IMG/VR virus record: IMGVR_UViG_3300033146_000850
Coordinates: 62,001-126,000 of that record
Length of the DNA stretch: 64,000 nt
Source of the DNA: a virus
Reading direction: 5' to 3' (one strand)
Shown: positions 1 through 9,300 of the stretch, in pieces
Numbering within the stretch: the first letter of the stretch is position 1
How the letters are laid out: each line of letters starts with the position of its first letter
The notes under the pieces: generated by a model
What the model was told of the DNA's origin: nothing
Database searches by the model: none
What the model saw: only the letters and a program-made list of their open reading frames with translations
Translations under genes and position numbers: made by a program

Positions 1-585
1 ATATATATCATTTTTACCGTGAGCTTCATCCCATATAGTAATCAATCTCTCGTTTAAATGATTAGAATATAAATTAGATGTATATATATAAGCATAGTTA
101 CTTATAACGTGATTAGATGTGTTTATTAATTTTTTCATATTATAATATTTACAACTAGGACAATATTTCTTCATTTTGTCAGTGAGGTCACCTTTAATAT
201 TAACACATTCCTCTGCTGTTGCACTATACGATTTAGATGATAATAATTTACATTCATAATTAACAGCCCCATTTACTTTTAACATATTAAATTTGTCAGA
301 ATATGAATCTTCATATTGTTGTAATAGAGTATTTGTATGAGCAACTATAAATGAAGTTTTTCTATTGTTTTTTGTATTTTCATTTGTTAGATTATATAGT
401 AATTCTGATGTTAATATTGCAATTAAACTTTTACCAATACCTGTAGATGCAGACAAAACAACATTCTTCTTTTTCTCATCAATAAAAAGTGTTAATATAT
501 CATTAATAATATCCACCTGTCTTTCTCTAGGTGTTAAATTATAATAATCAAAAATATCCTCAATGTTTTGTCTGTAATCACTCAT
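1..585 (-). CDS. DEAH-box Fe-S helicase (XPD/DinG-like), N-terminal part
   Basis: The gene runs off the left edge; 195 residues are visible. I translated it from the minus strand: ATG at 585 is preceded by GGAGG at 591-595. Seen: a Walker A motif STGIGKS (residues 47-53), a WDEAH Walker B/DEAH box (185-189), and between them four cysteines (C112, C127, C142, C145). Cysteines in that interval are the hallmark of the XPD/Rad3/DinG superfamily 2 helicases, where they hold a 4Fe-4S cluster. Inferred role: ATP-driven 5'-3' DNA unwinding in phage replication or repair. It is divergent from the structural block starting at 721. The T4 helicases Dda, UvsW and gp41 lack this cysteine set. Confidence 0.8.
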   Translation of the reverse strand, partial: MSDYRQNIEDIFDYYNLTPRERQVDIINDILTLFIDEKKKNVVLSASTGIGKSLIAILTSELLYNLTNENTKNNRKTSFIVAHTNTLLQQYEDSYSDKFNMLKVNGAVNYECKLLSSKSYSATAEECVNIKGDLTDKMKKYCPSCKYYNMKKLINTSNHVISNYAYIYTSNLYSNHLNERLITIWDEAHGKNDIY

Positions 586-720
586 TTATTCCTCCAATAA
601 ATCCAACAACATAATAATTATATCATAATAATTATAACATAGTAATTATATCACAATATAATATCAAAGTCAAATAAATAAATAAATAAACATATGTATT
701 ATATAATAGGAGAAATAATT

Positions 721-1581
721 ATGAAAAAACAACACATTAAAGAGACTTTACTTTCAGATTTGGAAAAGGCTATGGAAGAACCCAAAAAAAATATTCCAGC
801 TGATGATGTTGAAGAGCTTACAATTAAGCCTGGTTCAAATACTGATTATGATTTATATGTAAAAAAACTTATGGATGATGAATATTGCTTCAAAAAAGAT
901 AATATATCTAATTTGAAACAAGGTAATAGACGTGATGCAATTAAAGAGCTTGGAGATGATATATCTAATGAGCAATCACCTGGAAACCCCAATGTAAATC
1001 GAATGTATCGGTTTAGAAATAATGATAATACACCTACAAAAATCGATATTAAAAACAATATATTACAAGGTGATGAGATTAGCAATAATCCTGTTGAATT
1101 ACAAGCTGGCAAGTATCGTTTTAAAAATAATGATATGTCAGGTAATTGGAATGTTGGTGATGAGATTACTATTCCACAAAGATTATCATTTAAAAAAAAT
1201 ATACTTGGTAAATTAGTTTTTGAAATAGATGTTAATGATACAAAAGCATATATAACTAAAGATTTCTTAGAGAAAATAGAAAATATAACAGAAGACGAAG
1301 GTGGTGGAGGAGATGTTGGTGGTGGTGAATCAACTGATGGTGGAATAATGACCTCAACAAATAATATTTCAACATATGCAACACCTTTTACTAAAAATTC
1401 AGTTCAAAAAAGAAAAAATCCTAATATGTTTTTAACAGATGACGAAGAAGTTGTTGAAGAAGATGGTAGTGATTTTTCCTGGACTTGGAGCAAAGTTAAA
1501 AATCCACAGACAAAACATGAACAACCCGCTATTGATGATGATTTAATAAAAAAATTAAAAATTCATACACATAACAGTTAA
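721..1581 (+). CDS. hypothetical acidic protein with internal repeats
   Basis: 286 residues from the ATG at 721, chosen because AGGAG lies just upstream; an in-frame ATG at 694 has no such site. I do not recognise a family. Seen: an acidic, highly polar protein with three or four degenerate repeats of the type Y-R/C-F-K/R-N-N ... G-D-E-I-S/T (roughly residues 55-175), then a glycine-rich linker (GGGGDVGGGES) and an acidic C-terminal part. No signal peptide or membrane segment. It is followed at 75 bp by gp6, so a role in baseplate or virion assembly is possible by context only. Confidence 0.7.
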   Translation: MKKQHIKETLLSDLEKAMEEPKKNIPADDVEELTIKPGSNTDYDLYVKKLMDDEYCFKKDNISNLKQGNRRDAIKELGDDISNEQSPGNPNVNRMYRFRNNDNTPTKIDIKNNILQGDEISNNPVELQAGKYRFKNNDMSGNWNVGDEITIPQRLSFKKNILGKLVFEIDVNDTKAYITKDFLEKIENITEDEGGGGDVGGGESTDGGIMTSTNNISTYATPFTKNSVQKRKNPNMFLTDDEEVVEEDGSDFSWTWSKVKNPQTKHEQPAIDDDLIKKLKIHTHNS

Positions 1582-1615
1582 AACAATAGAAATCAAGTTA
1601 TATTAATATTTAAAT

Positions 1616-1626
1616 CATAAATATTA
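1616..1626 (+). promoter_or_regulatory. putative late promoter (CATAAATATTA)
   Basis: CATAAATA differs by one base from the T4 late consensus TATAAATA and lies about 30 bp upstream of the gp6 start, the same spacing as other copies in this window. A gp55-like sigma factor is encoded at 36227-36676. Inference from motif and position. Confidence 0.5.
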
Positions 1627-1655
1627 ATATAAATTGAACCTAAAGAGGGATTAAA

Positions 1656-4076
1656 ATGTCAAATATAAATTTAATTGCAACAAATTTTGAAGATATTAAA
1701 AAGACAATTATAAATAAATATAAAAATGACCCAGATAGTCCATTTTTAGACTATGATTTTCAAGGTAGTGCTTTAAATTATCTAATAGATATACTATCTT
1801 ATGCTACAATGTATAATAACTATTATAGTTCAGTTGCTATTAATGAATTATATTTACCATATGCTCAAAAAAATAAAAACATATACGCACTTGCAAACTC
1901 TTTGGGTTATTTACCTAGAAGACCATCAAGTTCAATCGCATATATTAGACCAGAATTACCAGAAATATATAATCCTGATTTAACTAAAGATATTGTTATA
2001 CCTGTTTATACTAAATTAAAATCTCAAAAAGGATTGAACTATATTTTAATGGAAGAAATACGATTCAGATATAATTTAGCAACAAATAAATGGTGTACTG
2101 TAAAAAATAACATTTTTGAACCTGATGATTCCCCATATTATTATAAAATTAAACAGGGTCAATTCCAACAAGTGACATTTTTACCAACACAGCAACCATT
2201 ACAACGGGTATTTATAGATAAATTAAACATTGATAATGCTCACGATTCAATATTAGTTCAAGATACCACAAATTATGAATATTGGACACCATTTTATGAT
2301 ATTTCAGATTTTAATCTTGATATATCTCACGATAATATATTTAATAATAATGTTACAGTAGAAGAACTCAAAAATGAAATAATTATCGATGATTTATGGG
2401 ATAATTTTATATTAAATTTAAATTCAGCAAAAACATTTTTTTTAAGTGGTGATGAAGCTGGAACATATATTAATTTTGGTGACGGCACGCTAGGTGCTAT
2501 ACCTGAAAACCAAATGGATATATTATATATATTGACAGAGGGTGAAAATGGTAACGGTGATACTATATTTGATTTTAGTGGTGTTGTAGATTACTCCAAA
2601 ACTGATGGTAGTGTTGGAACTATAAACCTTAAAAATGTAAATGCAATAATACAACATAATACATCATCAACAGGTGGAAGTAAAGCAGAAACAGCTGAAT
2701 CAGTAAGACGTTTAGCTCCATCTTTTAATAATACACAGAATAGAGAGGTTACCGAAACTGATTATGAGGCATTTTTAATGCAACAAAACTCGGTTCAATT
2801 GAATAATGTTAAGTGTATAGGTGGTGAAAAATTAAAACCTATAAAAATGGGAGCGATTGGAATTTGTGCAAGCAAAACTACCGCTAATAATGATATCAAG
2901 GCATCTTTATTAACAGATACAGAAAAAGAACTGCTACGTTTTATATTAAAAAATCAAAACATAGTCTCAATAAATCCAATATTTATACCACCCGAATTTG
3001 TCCGAATAAATATTGATACTACTATATATTATAATCCAATTCTATATGAAGATTATAGGGTATTTCAATCCGCTGATTCCGCAATTAAAACATATTTCTC
3101 AATGATTCAAGGGTTTAAAAAATACTTTAAATCTTCAAATTTAATATCTGTATTTGATAAGTTGCCAGAAATAGACCATAATTTAACAACTGCTGACCTT
3201 GAATATATTAAACTGATTAAAAAAGAAAATATTCAAGAGTATATGTATATTAATTTTGGTAATAATAACCCATTAATGAAAAATAGTATAACGAAAACAA
3301 AAACATCTGAATATTTCTTGAAAATATTCAATAATAATACATTCTACGATTGGACTGAATACGACAAAATCAATAACCAATCAGGAATATTCATCAAACC
3401 TGATGGTGTTAGCTCTTGGGACTTTTCTAAATTTCAACACTCCTCAATCACAAATAAAAGTAAAATACATAAGATATTTTTATATGATTTAGTAGAGGAA
3501 TATACTGATAATTCAAATGTTGGTAATCTATATCTTGTTGAAAAAATGCCTCACAAATTAAAAGCTGTCAGGATAAACAATAATAATGATTTTCCATACT
3601 TTTTTAAATATGAAGATGTTCAAGAAACAGGTAAACGCAAATTAATAGGTGAAGTACAATATAATACTGGGTTAATTAGATTATATTTAGATAATCTATC
3701 TTTTAGATATCTTAAAAATAATAAAAAAAGTAGAAGAATTGCAATTGAAACAGTTAAAAATGAAAAATTTGTTGTTACTAACACCGGAACTGAAAAAATC
3801 ATTACATATACAGATATAGATAATAAAAACGATGCATATAGTGATTATGATGATATATTTTTCAATGAATATCCTTTTGATAGTGTTAGTAATCTACCTT
3901 GGCACGAATCCCCAACACCAACAATTTTTGAACCAAATACCAGAACTGTTACTGATGAGTTCTTTTTAGAGTTCGGTTTTGATACTGTAAGGGAAGATTT
4001 TCAAAGTCAAGGTAATATGATTTTAACACTCGGTGATTGGGTTGTTAAAAAAATTAAAGAGGTTAATAAAAAATGA
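1656..4076 (+). CDS. gp6: baseplate wedge protein gp6 (baseplate J-like)
   Basis: 806 residues (T4 gp6 has 660). The N-terminus carries the family signature DYDFQGSALNYLIDILSY (residues 32-49), followed by the typical NELYLPYA segment and a LGYLPRRPSS stretch, as in T4 gp6 and cyanophage homologues. gp6 forms the inner ring of the baseplate wedge and holds neighbouring wedges together; it relates to P2 gpJ. AGAGGG is the ribosome binding site and the stop overlaps the next start (ATGA, 4 bp), so the two wedge genes are probably translationally coupled. The extra length is in the C-terminal half, where I see no named domain. Confidence 0.9.
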   Translation: MSNINLIATNFEDIKKTIINKYKNDPDSPFLDYDFQGSALNYLIDILSYATMYNNYYSSVAINELYLPYAQKNKNIYALANSLGYLPRRPSSSIAYIRPELPEIYNPDLTKDIVIPVYTKLKSQKGLNYILMEEIRFRYNLATNKWCTVKNNIFEPDDSPYYYKIKQGQFQQVTFLPTQQPLQRVFIDKLNIDNAHDSILVQDTTNYEYWTPFYDISDFNLDISHDNIFNNNVTVEELKNEIIIDDLWDNFILNLNSAKTFFLSGDEAGTYINFGDGTLGAIPENQMDILYILTEGENGNGDTIFDFSGVVDYSKTDGSVGTINLKNVNAIIQHNTSSTGGSKAETAESVRRLAPSFNNTQNREVTETDYEAFLMQQNSVQLNNVKCIGGEKLKPIKMGAIGICASKTTANNDIKASLLTDTEKELLRFILKNQNIVSINPIFIPPEFVRINIDTTIYYNPILYEDYRVFQSADSAIKTYFSMIQGFKKYFKSSNLISVFDKLPEIDHNLTTADLEYIKLIKKENIQEYMYINFGNNNPLMKNSITKTKTSEYFLKIFNNNTFYDWTEYDKINNQSGIFIKPDGVSSWDFSKFQHSSITNKSKIHKIFLYDLVEEYTDNSNVGNLYLVEKMPHKLKAVRINNNNDFPYFFKYEDVQETGKRKLIGEVQYNTGLIRLYLDNLSFRYLKNNKKSRRIAIETVKNEKFVVTNTGTEKIITYTDIDNKNDAYSDYDDIFFNEYPFDSVSNLPWHESPTPTIFEPNTRTVTDEFFLEFGFDTVREDFQSQGNMILTLGDWVVKKIKEVNKK

Positions 4077-5293
4077 TAACCAATTCTATTGTTAATAAAA
4101 AATATCTAAGTATTATGGTTGATAGATTCTTCTCTAGATATCAACACGAAGAACAACCTCAATTTGTAAATTTCGTAAAACAATGGTTTAAATATGCCGA
4201 AGAATCTTATATTGATGAAGATGGGTCCACTAAATTTTCATTCTGGAGGACTTTAAGTAATATAGAGGATTTTATAGACATAGATAAAGTGCCAAATGAA
4301 TTGTTAAAGTATTTTATGGAACATTATGCTAATAATTTTAGTAATATTATTGAAAATATTCCATTTTTTGTGGAATGGGATATTGATTCTTGGGGTAATA
4401 GACATAGAGTTAAAGATTCGAATGGTAATATTATATATAGATACGATAATATTAGAATGTTTTTAAAAACATCTAGGAAATTTTTTCTATCTAAGGGTAG
4501 CTACTATTCTTTTATGTATCTTTTTAAATTGTTTGGAGGTTCATTGGAAATTATTCCACTAGATAGAGATATTATTAGAACTAGTGACCCTAGACACTTG
4601 TTAAGTGCTCCAAACCCTAAAACAAATAGAATGAGCCACGTTCACGGAATAGACCCAGACCCTTATGACCCAAATCGTAAAACTATTAAAGTTAATAGTA
4701 TAGGTGGAATTATCCCAATTAGAGATTGGTGGTATACTTTCTATTCTTATAAAATAATAACAGATTTGAGTGAGGAGTTTTACAAACCTATCGTGTTGGA
4801 AATATGTCATCCAGCAGGTATGAAATGTACTTGGAAAGAAAAAATAGATACAAGTAAATTGGATGGTTGGGGATATAATTCCTGGGGTAATATTAACGAA
4901 AACGATAAAAACTCCTGGGGTAATTTACTTGGAATATCTGAAAATCAACAAGTGTCATTAAGTACTACTTTTATTAAATTTAATAACACCAGCCCTAATT
5001 TAATGACTAACTATCGTGAAATCGAAATTAGAAATATTGGAGAACAACCATTAGAAATATATAACATCTCATCATCGGATAATTTAAACTTTACATTGAT
5101 ATTCGATGGGATAGATGCTGGACACACTCCAATAGTATCTATTCCTCTCATAATTAACTTTGGTGAGACGAAAACCTTTGCGGTAAGGTTTAACCCTAAG
5201 TCGATAGGTTTTAAAGCCTCTACCATCGTTATTGACTCAAATAGTGAAATTAATAATATTAAAAATATTGAAATAGAGGGATATTGTGTTTAA
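4073..5293 (+). CDS. baseplate wedge-associated protein with C-terminal ASH/HYDIN-like Ig domain
   Basis: 406 residues, overlapping gp6 by 4 bp. The centre contains FFLSKGSYYSFMYLFKLFGG (residues 137-156), resembling the KGTKNS-type motif found in gp7-neighbourhood or tail protein I-like baseplate proteins of large myophages. A Trp/Gly/Asn-rich linker (about 265-283) leads to a C-terminal domain (about 290-406) with the pattern of ASH/HYDIN Ig-like domains: IRNIGEQPLEI, GETKTFAVRFNPKSIG and a closing IEIEGYCV. Family knowledge: ASH domains are beta-sandwich binding modules common in cilia and in some bacterial surface proteins. Role inferred from position: baseplate component, perhaps an exposed decoration. 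Its stop overlaps the stop of the convergent lipoprotein gene. Confidence 0.65.
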   Translation: MITNSIVNKKYLSIMVDRFFSRYQHEEQPQFVNFVKQWFKYAEESYIDEDGSTKFSFWRTLSNIEDFIDIDKVPNELLKYFMEHYANNFSNIIENIPFFVEWDIDSWGNRHRVKDSNGNIIYRYDNIRMFLKTSRKFFLSKGSYYSFMYLFKLFGGSLEIIPLDRDIIRTSDPRHLLSAPNPKTNRMSHVHGIDPDPYDPNRKTIKVNSIGGIIPIRDWWYTFYSYKIITDLSEEFYKPIVLEICHPAGMKCTWKEKIDTSKLDGWGYNSWGNINENDKNSWGNLLGISENQQVSLSTTFIKFNNTSPNLMTNYREIEIRNIGEQPLEIYNISSSDNLNFTLIFDGIDAGHTPIVSIPLIINFGETKTFAVRFNPKSIGFKASTIVIDSNSEINNIKNIEIEGYCV

Positions 5294-6132
5294 TAAACAT
5301 TTCTAACACATATTATTTGGTGCAACTCTTCTTGATTTTCTACTACCAATTCCCCATCTAAACCATCACCATTAATTACATTGATGTAATTTAATGCTGT
5401 TCCAGGCATAACATCTACATTATAAACCCAATATGACATTATAAAACCAGGTATTTTTGATAGTTCTACCAATGGTGGAAACATTGTAGCTGGGTTTTGA
5501 TATTTTGTATTTATAATAGTTCTCCAGTCTGTTAATTTTGGCACTCTCCAAGTTCCAACCATCTCATTACACCTCATATAGTTCCTACCATATGTGAACA
5601 TTTTCGAAGTTGGGTTTACTGCCCATTCTAATTTATTTCTTTTATCCGTATATCTATCACCATACATATCACTACCACTATATTCGTATATACTATTACA
5701 TATTGTAGAGTTACCATAATGAATACAATCTAAATGGTCATATCTACAGGTGTCATTCGGAAAACACTCTTGTCCATCGTGACCATAATTATCAAATAAA
5801 TCACCATCAGATAAATCACCATCAGATAATTCACCATCAGATAATTCATCGTTATCAATTAATTCATCATCAGACACCTCATCATCAATTAATTCTTCAT
5901 CAGATAATTCCTCATTATCAATTGTTTCCACATCATTAGAAATATTTTCACTATCAACAAGTACATCAACATCAATCAACTCATTAACATCAGATATTTC
6001 TTCATTGTCAACATCAATAATTGTAGATGAATCAGGAGCTTCAATATAAACTATTTTCTCTATAGTTCGCCCTTCCTCTCCACAGGAAAATAACAACATC
6101 ATTAAAATCATCACCATAACATAAATTCTCAT
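5290..6132 (-). CDS. lipoprotein with acidic repeat linker and DUF1566-like domain (moron)
   Basis: 280 residues from ATG 6132, chosen because GGAG sits 6 bases upstream and it gives a clean lipoprotein signal (LLFSC lipobox near residue 17); the longer ORF start adds residues before the signal. The mature part has a long Asp/Glu/Ser linker with repeated DELSDGEL-like units, a short Cys-rich segment, then a DUF1566/Lcl-type region containing WRVPKLTDW, typical of bacterial outer-membrane or surface lipoproteins. It is the only minus-strand gene in a 28 kb plus-strand virion block and has its own sigma70-type promoter. This suggests a host-derived moron expressed independently, perhaps altering the host surface (lysogenic-conversion-like or superinfection exclusion; inference). 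Confidence 0.75.
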   Translation of the reverse strand: MRIYVMVMILMMLLFSCGEEGRTIEKIVYIEAPDSSTIIDVDNEEISDVNELIDVDVLVDSENISNDVETIDNEELSDEELIDDEVSDDELIDNDELSDGELSDGDLSDGDLFDNYGHDGQECFPNDTCRYDHLDCIHYGNSTICNSIYEYSGSDMYGDRYTDKRNKLEWAVNPTSKMFTYGRNYMRCNEMVGTWRVPKLTDWRTIINTKYQNPATMFPPLVELSKIPGFIMSYWVYNVDVMPGTALNYINVINGDGLDGELVVENQEELHQIICVRNVY

Positions 6133-6172
6133 AATAATCTCCATTTTAAAATATAAAACTAAACACAAATTC

Positions 6173-6201
6173 ACTATATCACATATTAATCAACATGTCA
6201 A
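6173..6201 (-). promoter_or_regulatory. sigma70-type promoter of the lipoprotein gene
   Basis: Reading the minus strand: TTGACA (6201-6196), 17 bp spacer ending in TGTGA, then TATAGT (6178-6173). It is a near-perfect host-type promoter with an extended -10 (TGn), 41 bp upstream of the lipoprotein start. Confidence 0.75.
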
Positions 6202-6292
6202 GTTTTTTATTAATTTATTTTTAAAAAAATGAAAATACTAAATATTTATAAATCTATAAACAATGAGAATATAGGTAAATAATATAAATATA

Positions 6293-6300
6293 AAATATAA
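6293..6300 (+). promoter_or_regulatory. putative late promoter TATAAATA
   Basis: Exact T4 late consensus, 27 bp upstream of the giant DUF4815 structural gene. The ribosome binding site GGGG follows at about 6315. Confidence 0.6.
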
Positions 6301-6326
6301 TTTAATTAATCGTAGGGGATTAACAC

Positions 6327-9300
6327 ATGGACATTTTAAACAGAAAAGGTTTACAATATAGTAATTATTTTGATGACTTCTTTAAGGAAGGTGGTTTTGC
6401 TGATAAATATAGACAAATATTATTCCACCCAGGAAGGGTTCTACAAAGTAGAGAATTAACCCAATTACAAACTTTATTAAATGAATATAGTAAGGCACAT
6501 TTAGATAATGTTTTTAAAAATGGGAGTGTTGTTCAAGGATGTTATTTAACAACGTTTCACGATGATGACAATAACACTGATTATATAAAATTAGAGGACG
6601 GTTTGGTATATTTTGATGGTAGTATGTATAAAATATCAGACCTCAAATTAGAACTTAATAATGATTTTAAACATATATTGGAATCACAAACACCTATAAA
6701 CAAAATAAATGCAACCATTGGTATAATGGTTAATTATGAAATAATTTCAAATACAGGTGATTTATCTGGTGTGGATTCAGATGAACAATTGTCATTATTA
6801 GACCCTGCAATACAATATTTTGATGCTGAATCTACTATCGGTGCAGATAGATTAAAAGTATATTTTAATCTTGTGTTGAAAATTAAGGCTAATTCGACAG
6901 ATTATACTTATTTTTACAATAATGATGGGTCTGTTATAAACACATCAGAATTTGATTATGAAAACATTCATTATTTTGATGTTGCTAGAACTCTAATATC
7001 TTATGGTGATGTTGTATGGGAGCCAAATACATCATATCATGAAAATCAGATAATTATACCTACAATATCTAATGGGTATAAATATAAAGTAACAACTCCT
7101 GGTGATAGTGGTGTAATCGAGCCAATATGGTCATTAATTATAGGTAACACTAATATTGATAATACAATAACGTGGACAAATGATGGTGTTGAATCAACTA
7201 AATATTCCACAGAAAATGTTTCGTATCTAAATAGAAACTATAAATTTAAAGATGTTGATGATGGAGTAACAAATATCGAGGATTCTATATTAGAAGGGTT
7301 AGATATACAATCTAACAATGACCTTGATTTGAATATAAACTCAATCATTAATAAGCAAAATGATATATATAATAACCTAACTTATTTTAATGTTTCAAAA
7401 GGTATAGGTAAAATAAACGGAGAACACGTACCAACAGTAAAAAATACATTGTTTAAATTTGATAAACCATCTAAATTACCTGATGGAAGTAATAGTGGGG
7501 TGAATACCGAGGCTATCAATAGTTATAAAGATGATAATTCAAATGAAGGTGTATATTTTAAATATTTCGTAGAAAATAATCATTATTCTAGAATAGGGGC
7601 TGGACCATACTCGTTTGACCATTCAGAAAATTTCCAATTTATGTCCGTGGGTCGTAGGGTAGCAATTCAAGAATATGATAACTCTAATGGATTATATTAT
7701 ACAATAGCAAAGGCAAATATTTGTAATATTGATAATAAATATAATACAATAACTGATTTTAATCAACCTGAATCCTGGGATAAGTTTAAATATAAAGGTT
7801 TTTGGAAAGAAAACGAAAAATCATTATATATAGAGGGTATAACTGAAATAGATGAAAACGTTGCTAAACTCTATCGGGATTCTTCGAACTCATATACTTT
7901 AAAATTAACTGAACCAGTTGCATACGATATTTTAAATAATAATTGTAATGGTGGATTGCAAGCTATTGGTCAAATATTCAACTATGAAGATGTTGAATTT
8001 GAATATAAATATGTAATGTCGGCATCTGTTGAACCAGGTATCCCAAATTTCACATCAACTATGTATGTAGTGAAACACTCTAGTTTCAATTTAAATACGG
8101 CTGAACTTTTCAACAATAGTAAAGGCGGAATAATAATAATTAATAACGAGCTTTACACTATCGTAGGAGCTACACATATAACTGGAACTACCACCATACG
8201 TCTACAATTAGCTAGAATTGACTATACTTATATGTTAAATGTAGATGGGTCTTATTCTTATAATCCATCAATGAGAGCCACCGATGACATCACAACCAAA
8301 CAATCCACACCAGGTAATTATACACACGATATCAAATTTATAAAATACCACTTAGTTAAAAATATATTAGACGATACAACATTTACAATAGAATATAACG
8401 ATAATAATACATCCGACTGGTCACAGCTACCAACAAATCAAAATTTAGCTGAAAAATTTATAACTATAACGTCCCCTTGGGATGATATGAATGGTTTCCA
8501 AACAATAATACGAAACTCGACTAATAATAAAATCGACCAACGTGATAAAGTAATAACATATGAACCTATTGTTCCATATTTATTTAATAAATATCACATT
8601 TTCGCTGGGGATAGTCTTAGATTATTAAATGATATAACTCAAACAATACCTAAAAATAATTATAATCAAATTGGAGATGAGATAAATTTGAACCCAGGAT
8701 ATACCACAACATTGATGAAACCTGGGGATAGAATATATAATGGAATTACAAATAAAAATAATGTTTGTATCATTAAAGAAATTATAGATGACAACCGTCT
8801 ACGTATAATAAGTAGTGAGAGTGGATGTGAAATTGCCACTATTACTTATTATACCAGTTATCCAGGTACTCCTACTATTTATGAGTATATAATAACATTA
8901 ACTGATAGTTATATTATAGATGAAGAGATACTCAAACGTGGGGATTACATAAAAATACCTGGTGATAATTTATCCATAACAGATATCTCTAGTGGAACAA
9001 TAACAGCTTTAGGATATAATAATAATAATACATACTGTGGACCGTTTACATTTGGGGATATGCTAAGCCAAATTGTAGAAGATTTACATTACACCATAGG
9101 TGCAGATTTTTATAATTATAAAATTGAAAATAATGATATTTTTTGGGATTTCAAAATAGAAGATATTAAAAATATTGGCAATCCTAACAATGCAAATCAA
9201 ACCAATGATAATTCATTTGCTGACAGCAACAATCTAGGCACGTTTAATATATCATACCATTCTTCTAATTTTAAAAATACATATCTGAATGATATAATAT

